DNA of 64,000 bases, taken from Corbicula japonica. Its lineage: Eukaryota; Mollusca; Bivalvia; Venerida; Cyrenidae. The translations under genes and the position numbers were made by a program. The notes below the pieces were generated by a model. That model did no database searches. It worked only from the letters and a program-made list of their open reading frames with translations, and had not been told where the DNA came from. Positions 33,301 to 43,870 of this stretch are shown here, piece after piece. The DNA is taken from contig JAZAYU010000009.1 in assembly GCA_038501625.1 (NCBI GenBank), forward strand, positions 3,471,001 through 3,535,000, written 5' to 3'. Within the stretch, counting starts at the first letter, position 1. Every line of letters begins with the position of its first letter.

Positions 33301-36300
33301 CTGAGCCTGGAGACCAGTCTCCAGTCCTAAGCAGCTGATTGGTTGTAATGTTTTCCTTATGGCCAAAGAATAACTGAATGGATTATAACTTAAATATCAA
33401 GGATGCAGCAAAGCTCTATGTCAACTCCAATATTTGTTTAGAAAATTTGACCCTTTACTCCATAGGCAGGGCTTTTTTTCCTTTTTTAGTAGGGGCCATT
33501 TATGGGCACCTTTCCATCAGAAAATTTCTTTAAAATCATGCAGTTTTTCCCAAAAGTAATTTTACATCAGGTTTTTTCATGCTCCTTCAGAGAAAAAAAA
33601 CACGCTATTTTCCCCAGAATATTAGGACATGGGCCCCGTCCCCAGGCAGTAAAAAAAAAGCCCTGATAGGACATGGCTGTTATCCATGAGCTTTCAGTGT
33701 AAATTCTAATAAGCCACCATATCCAAGCCTTCTGATAGAATCTACACTGTTCTGTGCTTGATTCATTAGGTTGGGATTACCAAGAATCCTGATGTTGTAG
33801 AAATAAGTGTACAGTACAAGGGAAATAACACAGGGAATGAACTTATAAAACTAAGAAGTCTAAATGATTTATCTCCCATGCAACAAGAGATTTACTTCCC
33901 TTGCACTATATTACTCATTTAAAATCTTAATAGAAAGATGTTGTATGGCACTAACTTAAACCATAAATAAATATCAAAGGATTTACTTGTCATATTCTCT
34001 GAAAAGATTTTGGTATTATAAGAAAAAAATGCATAGAAAAAAAAACGTGTAAATCCATATGTGCATCTTCTGTCAGACACAATGCAAAAATTAGTGGCTT
34101 CTCTCTGTGTTTTGAAAATTTATATTCCTACATAAGAACAAATGTTTATTGGAAGGGATGATATAAACCATCAATGAGAGGATAAAATCACTATGTATTA
34201 TTTGGTTGGACTATATTTAAAATACCAAATATAATAAGTTTATTCTGTGTATACATAAATTATGAATTTATTGTTTGATTTCTTTCAGCCTGAAACAATA
34301 CAGAATTGTCTTAAGTCCTTAAGGTAAATATATTATTTACTAGATTTTTTCTCAGTATAGTGAATCACTACATATATTTACATGCTATTTTTTCTTACTT
34401 TAACAGAATAAACCATCACAATAATCCAGGGAAGTACATATGTCATACCTTGTTTTATTAGATGAATTATTCTTTGCCAGAAGTTTTAGAGAATCACATT
34501 TATTTTCATAACAGAGAATTTATTTTGAATTAATATTGGTTTTGGGGCATTTCTAGCAAAGTGCTATAAACAACTTCATTTATAGAAGTACTGTGTCACA
34601 ACTTATGCTACGTTCTAGTGATGGGAATCAGGCTTTACAAATTAATTGGTTTTATTAAGCTGTTGTGACTTTATAATCAATTAAGTTTCCACATGTAGGA
34701 TTTTATCTGCACTTCACATTTGGGAAAAAATATGCTGTAAATCTCCAATCATCATTGTATGAATATTCTTTAAGTTCAGCTAAACTGAAAACTTTTTTTT
34801 AAAACTGTCATTTGCAACATTTGTGCGACATATAATCTACAGAATCCAATAAACTTCAGAGTAGCTTTCCTTTATCCTCATTTGTAAACTACAGAATTAT
34901 GCTTTGTATTTCATCTACAGGCCATACCATGGATTGCTACTGTTACAAAGTGAGAGTGTGTTGTTAGAGTCACTTCCTGTAGACTGTACACCAGCTCTGA
35001 GTAGACTGATACAAGTTTCTAACCCGCTGCGTAACCTTCAAACACTTGCCTTAGAGGCTGATCTAAGCCTTTTTCAGGTAAGCTCCTTTTTATTGAAATT
35101 TGATATATATGAAATATTATAACAGTATGCATTCTGTAGGTTCGTACTTTTTGAGATGGGTTATGTAATCAATATCGCACTAGACCGAAGGTCGAGCGTG
35201 ATGTGGTTACATACGCAACGAGAAATAATACGAACCTACAGAATGCATACTGTCATAATGTTCCTTTTATTATATACCCTTCTCGCTCAAAACAAATTTA
35301 AATGAAATAAACAACAAAAATGAAGTCAAAAACGTGGTTTACATAATAGCAGAATAAAAAATAGTTACGCGATAGTTTTTATGAATGGCATAGAAAATTT
35401 ATGAATGGCGTAAAAATACCATAACGTTTGTTAAACTGCGACGGCAATTTCCTATTTTGGAGTTCATTATGTGCCGGAAAATTACGACAACCTAGTTGTG
35501 ATGTAGTATATGACGTCACATAGAACACGGAAAGCTGGACATTGTTTGATACAGAATTTCTAATCTGACGAGTTGTATCAATTTTGCAGATTAATGATGC
35601 ACTATGCTAAAATCATTCATGGGTATATAATTAAAGTGCAACTCACCTTTTACTCCATTTATTTGCGTTTTATCACGTGTGAACAGTGTAGATCAGGATG
35701 AGCTGTCACATCTGTGCAGTCTAATCCGGTTCAGCACTGTTCACTTTTCGGTTAGAAATAAAAACTCTGGTCACACGTGTTGTAAATGCGTTATGTTATA
35801 TGCAATGAGTAAGGTCAAACCTTGAAACGCATTTGTTCTTTCACCACTATACATCCCCACATTGGTTGAACACAAACACAGACTAATCAAGCTTAGTTAT
35901 GGTTTGTCCTGTTCATTTATCACAATAGACGGAGTGAAAACACTACAGAGGTTATCTGAACAGTGAACATATATTTGATAATTATGCTGCAGAAAAACTC
36001 TTGATGGTCTTTTATGTTGAAAGTCCTTGTGTGTTAAAAAAACAATCATTTTTTGGTTATTTTTGTCATTTTGCAGGTGTTCCAACTAGTATGTCATCTA
36101 GTCTACTGGGCGAAGGCTGTCATTATCTACCCACTGTGTGAAACTAACATATATGTCCTCTCTCCCATGGCCAACACACATGTGTAAGATATTTAATTAT
36201 TCTTATATAATGCTGATTAAAGTTCTTTACAGCATATAATATGGAAATATATTAAGTTACTTTTAATGCTGAGATGGTCTAACACAGAGTATTTAAACAA

Positions 36301-39300
36301 CGGATGTTTATCATGTGCAGCAATGACTTGTGCTGTTTGTACTGTAAATTTGTGGGATTTTTTGGGGGAAAATGATTACTTTTGTAAATATATTGAAAGT
36401 TAACCCAGGGTCTAATTAATCAATGGGTTATGAAACTATAGCGTAAACACGCATATTTTATCGATAATGCTGTCGTTGCGTATCGTTATCGGCTTCCAGT
36501 GTGTAAAACACAGATCACAGTCCAAGACGGACCAGGTAGAATGGTATGTTGAACGCAAATTAATTCTATCCGCTGTATTTTAGTTCATACGGTCGAATTA
36601 GTCGTCCGATTTTAAGTGTTAATATGTTGTTGAAAAGGGGAAAAGTTGATCTACACGTTGGTGGAATTATTTTTTGAATAAAATTACAATGACCTCCTAT
36701 TTACACGATTTAAAATCGCAAAAGCGTGTTGATATTTCACCGATATTTCTAAATTGCTATAACCAAAAATAAAAAAAAGGAAATAAAAAAAGTTTCCGAT
36801 TATTATTATTATTAGTAATTTTGTTGGAGAGATCTGAACTGTGCTTTGTTATTGTCATTGTTTGCGTTTGGTTATTTTAGCGAATTATAATTTATCTATT
36901 AACTCCTTTTGTGTTGTTGAAGAAATAAAGAATATTTAATGAGCTCATTAAATGATTGAAATAGACAAGATTTTTTTTGTCATTTGTTTGCCACTTTCTT
37001 TTCCGACTTCATTTGAGCTCGGTATAAATAAAAGAGCGACTTTAATTATGATGGTAACTGGCACAACTTTTAATAGTTTTGTTTTTAATTTGTTAATATC
37101 GTTTTTCACACGTGCCATTCTCCAATATTAACGGTATGTCTGTGGGGCCTTATATGATTGTTTTAATCGGTCTTGTGTGGATATTTGCATGTAGATGAGA
37201 AATGTCTTGTAAAATTTGGGAGGAATCTATTTGTGTTCAAATCAGATGCCTCGGAAGCTCAATTGGTATATTATGGTTAGCCAGAGATCCGAGTTCATTT
37301 CAGAGCAGGATCTACAGTTCAAATATTATGTAAACAAATCTTAGTAAGGCAATGCGATTGGTATCTTTCAACTATCACTGGTTATAAGAAACGTTTTCAA
37401 AGATTTTAAAAACTTGAAAATGAAAACTGAAGACCCTCCCTAATAGAATTATAAAATTTCACTCATGGTGAGATACGCCATTTAATCATGAAATTCGAAG
37501 TCAGTTTTAACCAAACTAACACAATAGGATTGCTTTTATTTATGAACTAATGCACGAGGCAACCAAAAAACTAAATAAAAACCCTAACTTTATGCACCTA
37601 TGTCGGTAACTGAATGTGTGAATAGGGAGCAAATTTAACGAGTAATTTTTGGGAATGGCCGCCATTTTTCCAAAATTGCCTATTTTTGCGAAAGTTTCTG
37701 TTAAAATTGTCAAGACCCAAGCTAATGTATCTGTAAAATCTACATTGGATGCACTGTCCGATCTTTTCTTTGCATTTTCCACTAAACAATTTTTTCATTA
37801 TCAATCGCTACTAATTACTGAAAGCTGTGACAAACAACCCATTGTCTACCCAAATCGGCCATTTTGTCTGTTATATTGGGAACAACAATTATCAACAGAC
37901 TTGGTAAATTTGCATATTACGCATTATACAAACAGATATTAACTTCAATCAATAAAATAAAGGAAATATCAATACTTACATTGTGTATTTAATCCAATAA
38001 TTGTACCCGATTATTATCTTAAAAGGTATAATTTAACGAATTGATCACACATATTTTCAGTCGTTTTTCTCTAGTTGAAAATGGCGGCGGAAATTGATCC
38101 GATCACGTGATATACAATGACATCATATTTTCACCAATCGGCGAGTGCGATAACCCTAACAATTAATAGACCCTGGTTAACCTTTGTATTTTTTGGCAGA
38201 TAACATGTGAATGTTGCTAAATTTAATGCAATATGAAAAAAAGAATGACAATTTAATGCTTTACCTTTAAAGGTATTTCGCCCATAACTGTTGGCAGGTG
38301 GTTTGGGACAATAATGATATACAGGAAAATATTTTTTCAAAATATTTTATTTGAAATTCTGGGGAGCAAAATTTATAGTCGCTGGGTTGTCTGTCTTTCT
38401 GTCTGTTCGTCAGTCGGTACGTCCCGCATTTGTATCCAGCCCATAACTTTTTTATTTGAAGTTGAATTTCAAAACTATTTCAAGAAATGATAATCATAAT
38501 GAGACGACGTGTCGCGTGCAACATTTGGGTCGCTACCTTGAAGGTCAAGGTCACAGCATGACCTTGTAGCGAATCGTGTCCAGCCCAAAACTTTTTAATT
38601 TGTATTCCGATTTTCGAATTATTTCAAGAAATGATCACCATAATGAGATGATGTGTAGCGCGAAACATTTGGGTCAATACCTTAAAGGTCAAGATCACAG
38701 CATGACCTTGAAGCAAACTCATGTCATGTCCATAGGTGCAGGTTTGATTAGATCTGATTTCATAGCACTACACCATTTTTTAAATTTACCTCAATAAGTT
38801 ATAAAACTAACCATTCGGGGCGCATCACCTGTCTTCGACGGTCTCTTGTATTATATATATGTGATATGGCTGTTATCCGTGGTCGACAGTGTATATCTAG
38901 ATCACATGTATGCCATCCATTCAGGATTTGCACTGTATGCTTCTTGATCAGAAATAACCTAATAAGAACGTGAAGTTTAAATCTGCCGGCTGTTCTAAAT
39001 CTACACTGTTCGCCCATGCCATGAAAGTCATATCTGTGGAGCAAAGGGTTAAATTGACCATGACATTATTACTGAGTTATGTAGGTTGCAGCTCTATTAG
39101 CAGGGTTGAACAGAGATTTATGATGTGTTTTCCTACAGATCTTCAAAGTTGGTTGAGGATTTCACACAGCAGTTTCCTGGTCGGTCACTACCAGATGAGA
39201 TGTCGCAGTTTTCTTTCCCCACCCAGCTAAGAGAGACCCAGACTGTGTTGAATCATCCAGGCAACACAGTATGTATATTTTATGTCCAGCAGGGATAAAA

Positions 39301-42300
39301 ATGAGATTGGAAACATGTCTCAAACCTGAAGCATCTGATTGGTTGAAATTGACACTAGTCTTCAAATTTACCAGTCAGATAGCGAGAGATTTATGGCCTG
39401 TCTTTTACCTCTTTTTTATGATATTCAGAACTGCAGGGAGTTTGTCTTCAGAAATACATGTATAATTATACCCCCACAAACGAAGTTTGAGGGGGTATAT
39501 AGGAGTGAGCTTGTTGGTCGGTCGGTCGGTCGGTCTGTCGGTCGGTCGGATTCTTCGTTTCCGGATGATAACTCATGAAATGCTTGACAGAATTAAATAA
39601 TTTTTGGTACACAGGTATATCGTCAAAAGATACAGGTCAAGTTCGATTTTGGGGCTGGTGGGGTCAGTGTCAAGGTCACTGTTACTAAAAATAGAAAAAT
39701 GGTTTCCGGATGATAACTCATGAAACACTTCATAGATTTAATCCTTGTTTGGTAAATAGATGTAACATCACAAGATACAGGTCAAGTTCGACTTTGGGGC
39801 TGGTGGGGTCATTGTCAAGGTCAGTATTACTAAAAATAGAAAAAGGGTTTCCGGATGATAACTCATGAAACACTTCACAGATTAAATCCTTTTTTGGTAT
39901 ATAGATGTGATATCAGAAGATACAGGTCGATTTCGACTTTGGGGCCTGTGGGGTCAATGTCAAGGTCACTGTAACTTAAAAAAGGAAATATTGTTTCTGG
40001 ACTATAACTCATGAAATACTTCATAGATTTAATTATTTTTGGGACACAGATCTACTATAACAAGATATAGGTTAGGTTTGACTTTGGGGCCTGTGGGTTC
40101 AAGGTCAAGGTCACTGTTATTTAAACTTCAAAACTTCATTTCCACTCAGTAACTTTAGCTTGGAATGAGATTCTTAAATGGTGTATTGGTGTTTTTTGTG
40201 AAGATGACTTTTGGGATTTAAAGTAAGGCCTGTGGGGTCAAGGTCACTGTTACTAAAAATAGAAAAAAACTGTATGCTCAATAACTTTGGTTCAGAATGA
40301 GATGATGACAATTGCTATATAGGTAGTGTCTGTGAAGACGAAACTTGGTATTGAAATTGGGCCTGATGGGTCAAGGTCACTGTTCACTGTTACTAAAAAT
40401 AGAAAAAAATGGTTTCTGAATGATTTCTCATGAAAGCTTCACATATATAAACACTTTTTTGGCACACAGTTGTTAGATAAAAGTTAAGTAAAGGTCACTG
40501 TTATTAACATATTCAAACCGTTTCTCCTCAATAAATTCAGAAGGAATGAGATATTGTGATGAAACTTGCTGTTTATGTGGCTATTGTGAAGACAACACTT
40601 TGGATTGAAAGTGGGGCACATTATGCCATTGATTCGAAGCATTCCCAGTTCAATTATCAAGCACACATGGGGGGGGGTATTTAATCACTTTCAGTGATAA
40701 TTCTAGTTGACTCTGTTCTTACACTTGTCCAAAAGAGTGTTCATGTTTTCCCATTTTCTTTTAAATCTTGTAAAAGTCTGTTGCCATTTGTATAAGTTTT
40801 GTGAATTTGTTGATTGCAATGTGATACAATGGTATAGAATGATTATTGTTTTAAAGGGGAAATAAATGCTTTGCAAAGTCTATAATTATGTATGTTTAAA
40901 ATGTTTTCATCGCATTACCACCAACTTCTTCACAGACATTTCCTTCATGAGCAGTGCTGCAAATACAAATAATTTACTTGATCTTCAAATTTATGCATAT
41001 TCTTATTATTACTAGCACATCACTTTCTTTGAAATGCTATTATTCCCATCAGTGCACTTCAGTGTCTGGTAACATGCATAGCAGGGGCATCTATGTCCTA
41101 TGGACACATTTCTAGTTCCTCTACTACAATAAAAAGGACTACATGATGTCACTTTTTCTTGACAACTTAATGTCTGATTCAAGAATATGTGAGAAAAAAA
41201 CAACCCCATTCAGCTTTTTGTTTCTAAACCCTTTCCTCCATAGACAAACCTTCCGTGCCGTCTGATCAGGATCTGCACTGTTCACTTTATGATTTGTTAG
41301 TTTTTTTCTGACCAAAATGCGACCAGAGCAGATCCTGATCAGATGGCACAGATATGCCAGCTGTTCTGGATCTTCACTGGTCGCACATGTGTAAAAATGC
41401 GTATATATGGAGGAAAGGATTTATATTCTTATATAATTGCAATTGATTTAATTCAATGCTCTTCAGGATTTGAAGGTAAGAATGGTAGTGTGGATGTTAC
41501 AGCGCCATCTGTTGATACAGCTCCACCAGTATATCTTCTTTGTTCCGCCAGTAAGGAAGTGGAAACATCGTAACTCTGAAGAGATGGCCAAAGTGCAGAT
41601 TTTGCCGGAAGATTGGAACATATATGATGGATCAATGCAGCGCTCACCAAGCTTCTCAGATGCTGCCTCAGGTAAACCTTTTATTCCTAAGACACACCTT
41701 CATTGCATGGGCAAACAGAGTAGATCCAGATCAGCTGACACATTGGTGACATCCGATCAGGATCTACACTGTTCACTTTTGAAGTATAAGGTTATTTCTA
41801 ACCAACAAGCAACCCCTGCAGATCCTGATCAGATGGTACTTATGTGCCTGCTGATCTGGATCTATGCTGGCTGCACAGAAGATAAAATGCATATGTATGG
41901 AGTAGAGTTATCTACATTTTAGCTGTGTTTTTAAGCTAATCTAAGCACAACATTATTATTAAGGTTATGTTGTCTGTATATGTGATAATTTGGGTTTTGT
42001 GCTTTCTGGAGGCCTTTTTTTTGCAACAGATTATCACCAGATTTCCTTGAAATGTTTGAATAGTTGAAACCAGACAGAATTATTTTCATTAAGCTTCATA
42101 ATATTTGTGCAACCAAAGCAAAAATTTGAAAAAGCCATATAAGCACTGGGCCAAATATAAAAAAACTAATATTGGAGACCAGTCTCAAATCTGAAGCATC
42201 TGAATGGCTGATGGAGGCAACAGCTTGATTGAGATTTGAGTCTTGTCTCCAATATCATTTTTATTATCTTTGGCACAGGATTGACTTTTTTATCTGATAA

Positions 42301-43577
42301 TCACAAAACTTGCTCAGAAAGTTATGATTATTAGTAGCCTGAATAAACGAGATCTGGAACTCAAAAAAGATTGGGGTTTCCTATAGTTAAATTGGAAAAC
42401 GGAATAAAGTGTTGCTTGCTTGACATAGGAGAGCCATTAGGTCATGTTTATTTGTGCCTGCAAGTACTTGGAAAAATCTTTTCTGTGTTGGATCTATACT
42501 GTATACATTTAGATTTATTAGGTCTGACCAAAAACCAAACAGTGTTCATCGTGATTGATGGCAGGGATGTGCTGGCTGATCTGGATCAACACTGATTGCA
42601 TATGCAATAAAACTAATTCTCATTGTGTAAATAATTTAATTCATGATAATTTATCACCAATTTGCCCCAAGTATTGTATTTCCTTTCACGTGGGATGGGG
42701 GATAAAATTTGTTCATCATTCTTCTCACAAATTCTTTGATATCAGTACTCCATAAATATTAATGAAAATTCAATGTACCTTGATTTTCAATGTGTTTACA
42801 GTAACAAGTGATGAGAGCATATCCCTGAGTACTCCAGGCATGTTGATTGCCCAGCTGTCCAAGAGTCCGTCCTCAGAGTTCACGGCAGAGAGCTCTTTAA
42901 TTTCGGAGGAGAGTAAAGTGTACTGGTTGCTGCAAGAGTCTGTGTTCTCAACACTGAGTCTAGAGGAGAAGGAGTGTATTATGAATGTGCCTGCTGCTAA
43001 AAATATAGATGATTTGAAAATGTTTGCAAGGTAAATTGTGTTGTTCACGAAAAAGATGTTTATATATGGTAGTAGTCCTCATTTAACAGAAAATATATAC
43101 AAATTTTATTTTATGTTTATACAATAATTCATTTATTTTATCAACAATCAGCTGTTGCTTAGTGTGTTTCAACTTTGATAACATGCAGAAATTTATTTTT
43201 TTGCTTTACAAAAAGTTCTACCTTACACTTTTCCACCTGTGTAAATGTACTGTACATAAATTTGTGATGAAACTTGCTTTCATAGCAGCACATGACTGGT
43301 TTCAAGCACAGTAAATCTAAAGATGTAAGTATGGTCAGAAAATTTTTACTTATGGCATTTCAGCCACTTGATGAAAGTTATTAAACAGTATATATATTCT
43401 GTTCAACACCACTTAAATGCTGATAATATTTGCAGATTATTTCCATACTTTGGAGGAAAGAACCATATAGAAGAAATTATGTACTTTGAAAACCTGAGAC
43501 GATCTCAACTCATCACTCTGGTGGAAAAATTCAAAGATGTTTTAATTCTATGTACATACCAGGATCCAGCTTCATGA
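27307..43577 (+). CDS. NPRL3: GATOR1 complex subunit NPRL3
   Basis: NPRL3 joins NPRL2 and DEPDC5 in GATOR1, the RagA/B GTPase-activating complex at the lysosome that shuts down mTORC1 when amino acids are scarce. Fourteen coding exons, about 586 aa (human about 569): 27307-27424, 29055-29109, 29468-29509, 30248-30443, 31309-31462, 31888-31963, 32871-32985, 34289-34323, 34921-35077, 36077-36183, 39139-39268, 41467-41671, 42802-43030, 43436-43577. All junctions are GT..AG with agreeing phases. Diagnostic stretches: [20 protein letters not shown] at the N-terminus, [76 protein letters not shown] and [14 protein letters not shown]. The ATG is the first in frame, with A at -3. Oddities: exon 5 is preceded by six decoy copies of its own start, and the C-terminus ends at YQDPAS, short of the extension in human NPRL3. 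Confidence 0.95.
27698..27735. repeat. Perfect short palindrome made of two transposon ends
   Basis: TCAGGGTCTATTAAT faces its exact complement ATTAATAGACCCTGA across a short spacer, in NPRL3 intron 1. The same words form the inverted termini of the 1.8-kb element at 36400-38180. It may be an almost empty deletion derivative of that family. Confidence 0.7.
27870..28910. other. AT-rich stretch in NPRL3 intron 1, possible decayed element
   Basis: Dominated by AATTAATT-type sequence at both ends: GTTACAATTATAATTTAATT near 27877 and, inverted, near 28845-28870 (GTAATTATAATTGTTATTTA). The ends are roughly complementary, which could mark a degraded inverted-repeat element carrying the 128-bp hairpin at 28648. 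Low confidence; it may be simple AT-rich sequence. Confidence 0.3.
28648..28775. mobile_element. 128-bp hairpin element in NPRL3 intron 1
   Basis: From TTATAAAGCTGAGCATGG to ATCTCAGTTTTACAA, with centre GCGACTGGTCACC. The length is identical to four other copies in the window, with a few substitutions in the outer stem. Confidence 0.85.
29893..30247. other. NPRL3 intron 3 sequence with hairpin-family remnant
   Basis: A frame opens at 29893 but shows no NPRL3 or other family match. A shortened copy of the 128-bp hairpin family is recognisable at about 30103-30193 (GATTATAAAACTGAGAAAGG to CAGTTTTTTTTATC). Nothing else is seen. Confidence 0.45.
30665..30835. mobile_element. Decayed TTAA-type MITE in NPRL3 intron 4
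   Basis: Recognised from GATCTGATCAGCCAGCACAT and TACATCCTGATCAAATGGCA. The termini are gone. It ends close to the start of the exon 5 decoy array. Confidence 0.5.
30847..31308 (+). repeat. Six tandem decoy copies of the NPRL3 exon 5 acceptor and 5' part
   Basis: The repeat unit is 77 bp: 14 bp of intron (ATATGTGATTTCAG) followed by 63 bp equal to the first 21 codons of exon 5. Exon-like parts start at 30847, 30923, 31000, 31078, 31155 and 31232, and the real exon starts at 31309. Copies are nearly identical (copy 1 lacks one base, copy 3 has an extra C, copy 6 has a few changes near its end). Reading from any upstream acceptor runs into an in-frame TAG in the next unit (GGG TGG TAG), so only the seventh acceptor gives full-length protein. 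Confidence 0.93.
31505..31658. mobile_element. Half copy of the TTAA-type MITE
   Basis: Only the right half remains, from AGAAATAACCTAATGAATAA through CAGTGCAGATCCTGATCC to CATGGAGTAAAGGGTTAA. It lies in NPRL3 intron 5, soon after the exon 5 donor. Confidence 0.6.
32045..32312 (-). mobile_element. Short Helentron-like element, reverse orientation
   Basis: The left end is a hairpin (ATGCCCCCACGAAATGGGTGGCAT), followed by a GTCC-rich stretch (GTCCATACGTCCATCCATAC), and the right end is GTGGGGGCAT, complementary to the hairpin's 5' arm. This is the mirror image of the class seen at 4984-6434. It lacks the long tandem array. Confidence 0.55.
33027..33290. repeat. Two degenerate hairpin-family copies in tandem
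   Basis: At 33027-33152 and 33175-33290 the words AGTCTTGAGCAGCTGATTG, CAGTCAAAAACTAGA and TTGAGACTGGTCTCC echo the 128-bp hairpin family, with heavy divergence. A third partial copy starts near 33301. They lie in NPRL3 intron 7. Confidence 0.5.
33467..33665. mobile_element. 199-bp MITE with CAGGGCTTTTTTT termini
   Basis: Starts CAGGGCTTTTTTT and ends AAAAAAAGCCCTG. The pentamer ATAGG stands directly on both sides (33462-33466 and 33666-33670). The host sequence is an older TTAA-type MITE (CCCTTTACTCCATAGG on the left, ACATGGCTGTTATCC on the right), so this is a nested insertion. The superfamily is uncertain; the terminus recalls hAT elements but the duplication is 5 bp, not 8. Confidence 0.75.
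35122..35253. mobile_element. 132-bp inverted-repeat element in NPRL3 intron 9
   Basis: The outer 25 bp on each side are exact complements (ACAGTATGCATTCTGTAGGT plus TCGTA). The interior is partly complementary as well. Either a small MITE or a recent foldback. It begins 44 bp after the exon 9 donor. Confidence 0.75.
36400..38180. mobile_element. 1.8-kb TTAA-flanked transposon derivative in NPRL3 intron 10
   Basis: Left end TTAACCCAGGGTCTAATTAA; right end ATTAATAGACCCTGGTTAA. The termini are inverted repeats and both sides are TTAA, as for piggyBac-like elements. The interior has no recognisable transposase; the frames at 37540-37942 on both strands match nothing I know. Short inverted words inside suggest old rearrangement. 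It fills most of this intron. Confidence 0.7.
38360..38760 (-). mobile_element. Fragment of a Helentron-like element
   Basis: Two copies of a unit of about 165 bp containing AATTATTTCAAGAAATGATC-like and AAGGTCACAGCATGACCTTG segments, preceded on the left by GTCTGTCTTTCTGTCTGTTC. This matches the body and GTC-rich shoulder of the 39468-40680 type, in the same reversed orientation. No terminal hairpin is seen. Confidence 0.5.
38865..39056. mobile_element. TTAA-type MITE just upstream of NPRL3 exon 11
   Basis: Diverged copy (ATATGGCTGTTATCCGTGG, AATCTACACTGTTCGCCCAT, ATCTGTGGAGCAAAGGGTTAA). It ends about 80 bp before the exon 11 acceptor. Confidence 0.6.
39468..40680 (-). mobile_element. Helentron-like element rich in AAGGTCA motifs
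   Basis: Reversed orientation: the left end is the hairpin TACCCCCACAAACGAAGTTTGAGGGGGTA (39469-39497), then a (GGTC)n shoulder at 39514-39550, then six or seven diverged units of about 130-180 bp, and a G-rich right end (CATGGGGGGGGGTA) complementary to the hairpin arm. Units repeat TTCCGGATGATAACTCATGA and TGTCAAGGTCACTGTTACTA. No protein. It lies in NPRL3 intron 11. Confidence 0.72.
41225..41423. mobile_element. TTAA-type MITE in NPRL3 intron 11
   Basis: Starts AAACCCTTTCCTCCATAG and ends TATATGGAGGAAAGGATTTA, with internal GTGCCGTCTGATCAGGATCT and AGATCCTGATCAGATGGCAC. It ends about 45 bp before exon 12. Confidence 0.75.
41685..41925. mobile_element. TTAA-type MITE directly after NPRL3 exon 12
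   Basis: Family words TTCATTGCATGGGCAAACAG, GATCCAGATCAGCTGACACA and GATCCTGATCAGATGGTACT. It starts within about 15 bp of the exon 12 donor, so exon 12 is sandwiched between two copies. Confidence 0.7.
42160..42275. repeat. Degenerate hairpin-family copy
   Basis: AAACTAATATTGGAGACCAG on the left and GAGTCTTGTCTCCAATATCA on the right are complementary. A worn member of the 128-bp hairpin family in NPRL3 intron 12. Confidence 0.55.
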
Positions 43578-43870
43578 AAAAATAAGTCAATGAATAAACC
43601 AGGATCAAGCTGTGATGAATTCTATTCATGATAAGAGATGAAGTATGTTTCCAAACCAGGATCCAGCTTTATAAAGAGTGCTGAATTCTATTTACATACC
43701 AGGATCCAGCTTTATGAAGAGCAATTAGTTCTGTTTACATACCAGGATGAGGTTTGTTGAAGAGTGATTAGTTCTGCAGAAATACCAGGATCCAGCTTCA
43801 TAAAGAGTGATTATTCTGTGTACATACCAGAATAATGTTTGTTGAAGAGTGATTAGTTCTACAGACATAT
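43545..43870 (+). repeat. About 43-bp tandem repeat over the NPRL3 C-terminus, stop and 3' UTR
   Basis: Unit near TACCAGGATCCAGCTTCATG plus AAGAGTGATTAGTTCTGT. The first copy is coding and supplies the last residues YQDPAS and the TGA at 43575-43577. Further copies begin near 43598, 43656, 43698, 43739, 43783 and 43827. The words upstream of the stop (TTCTATGTACATACCAGGAT) also recur downstream, so the array grew from the end of the coding sequence. Confidence 0.85.
43593..43598 (+). terminator. Candidate poly(A) signal of NPRL3
   Basis: AATAAA 16 bp after the stop codon. Use of this one would give an extremely short 3' UTR that excludes most of the tandem repeat; a later site is equally possible. 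No transcript evidence. Confidence 0.25.

Noticed and set aside
37540..37942. Overlapping frames on both strands in the 1.8-kb element as a transposase
   Set aside because: Under 100 residues, no DDE or DDD motif, and open on both strands of the same AT-rich stretch.
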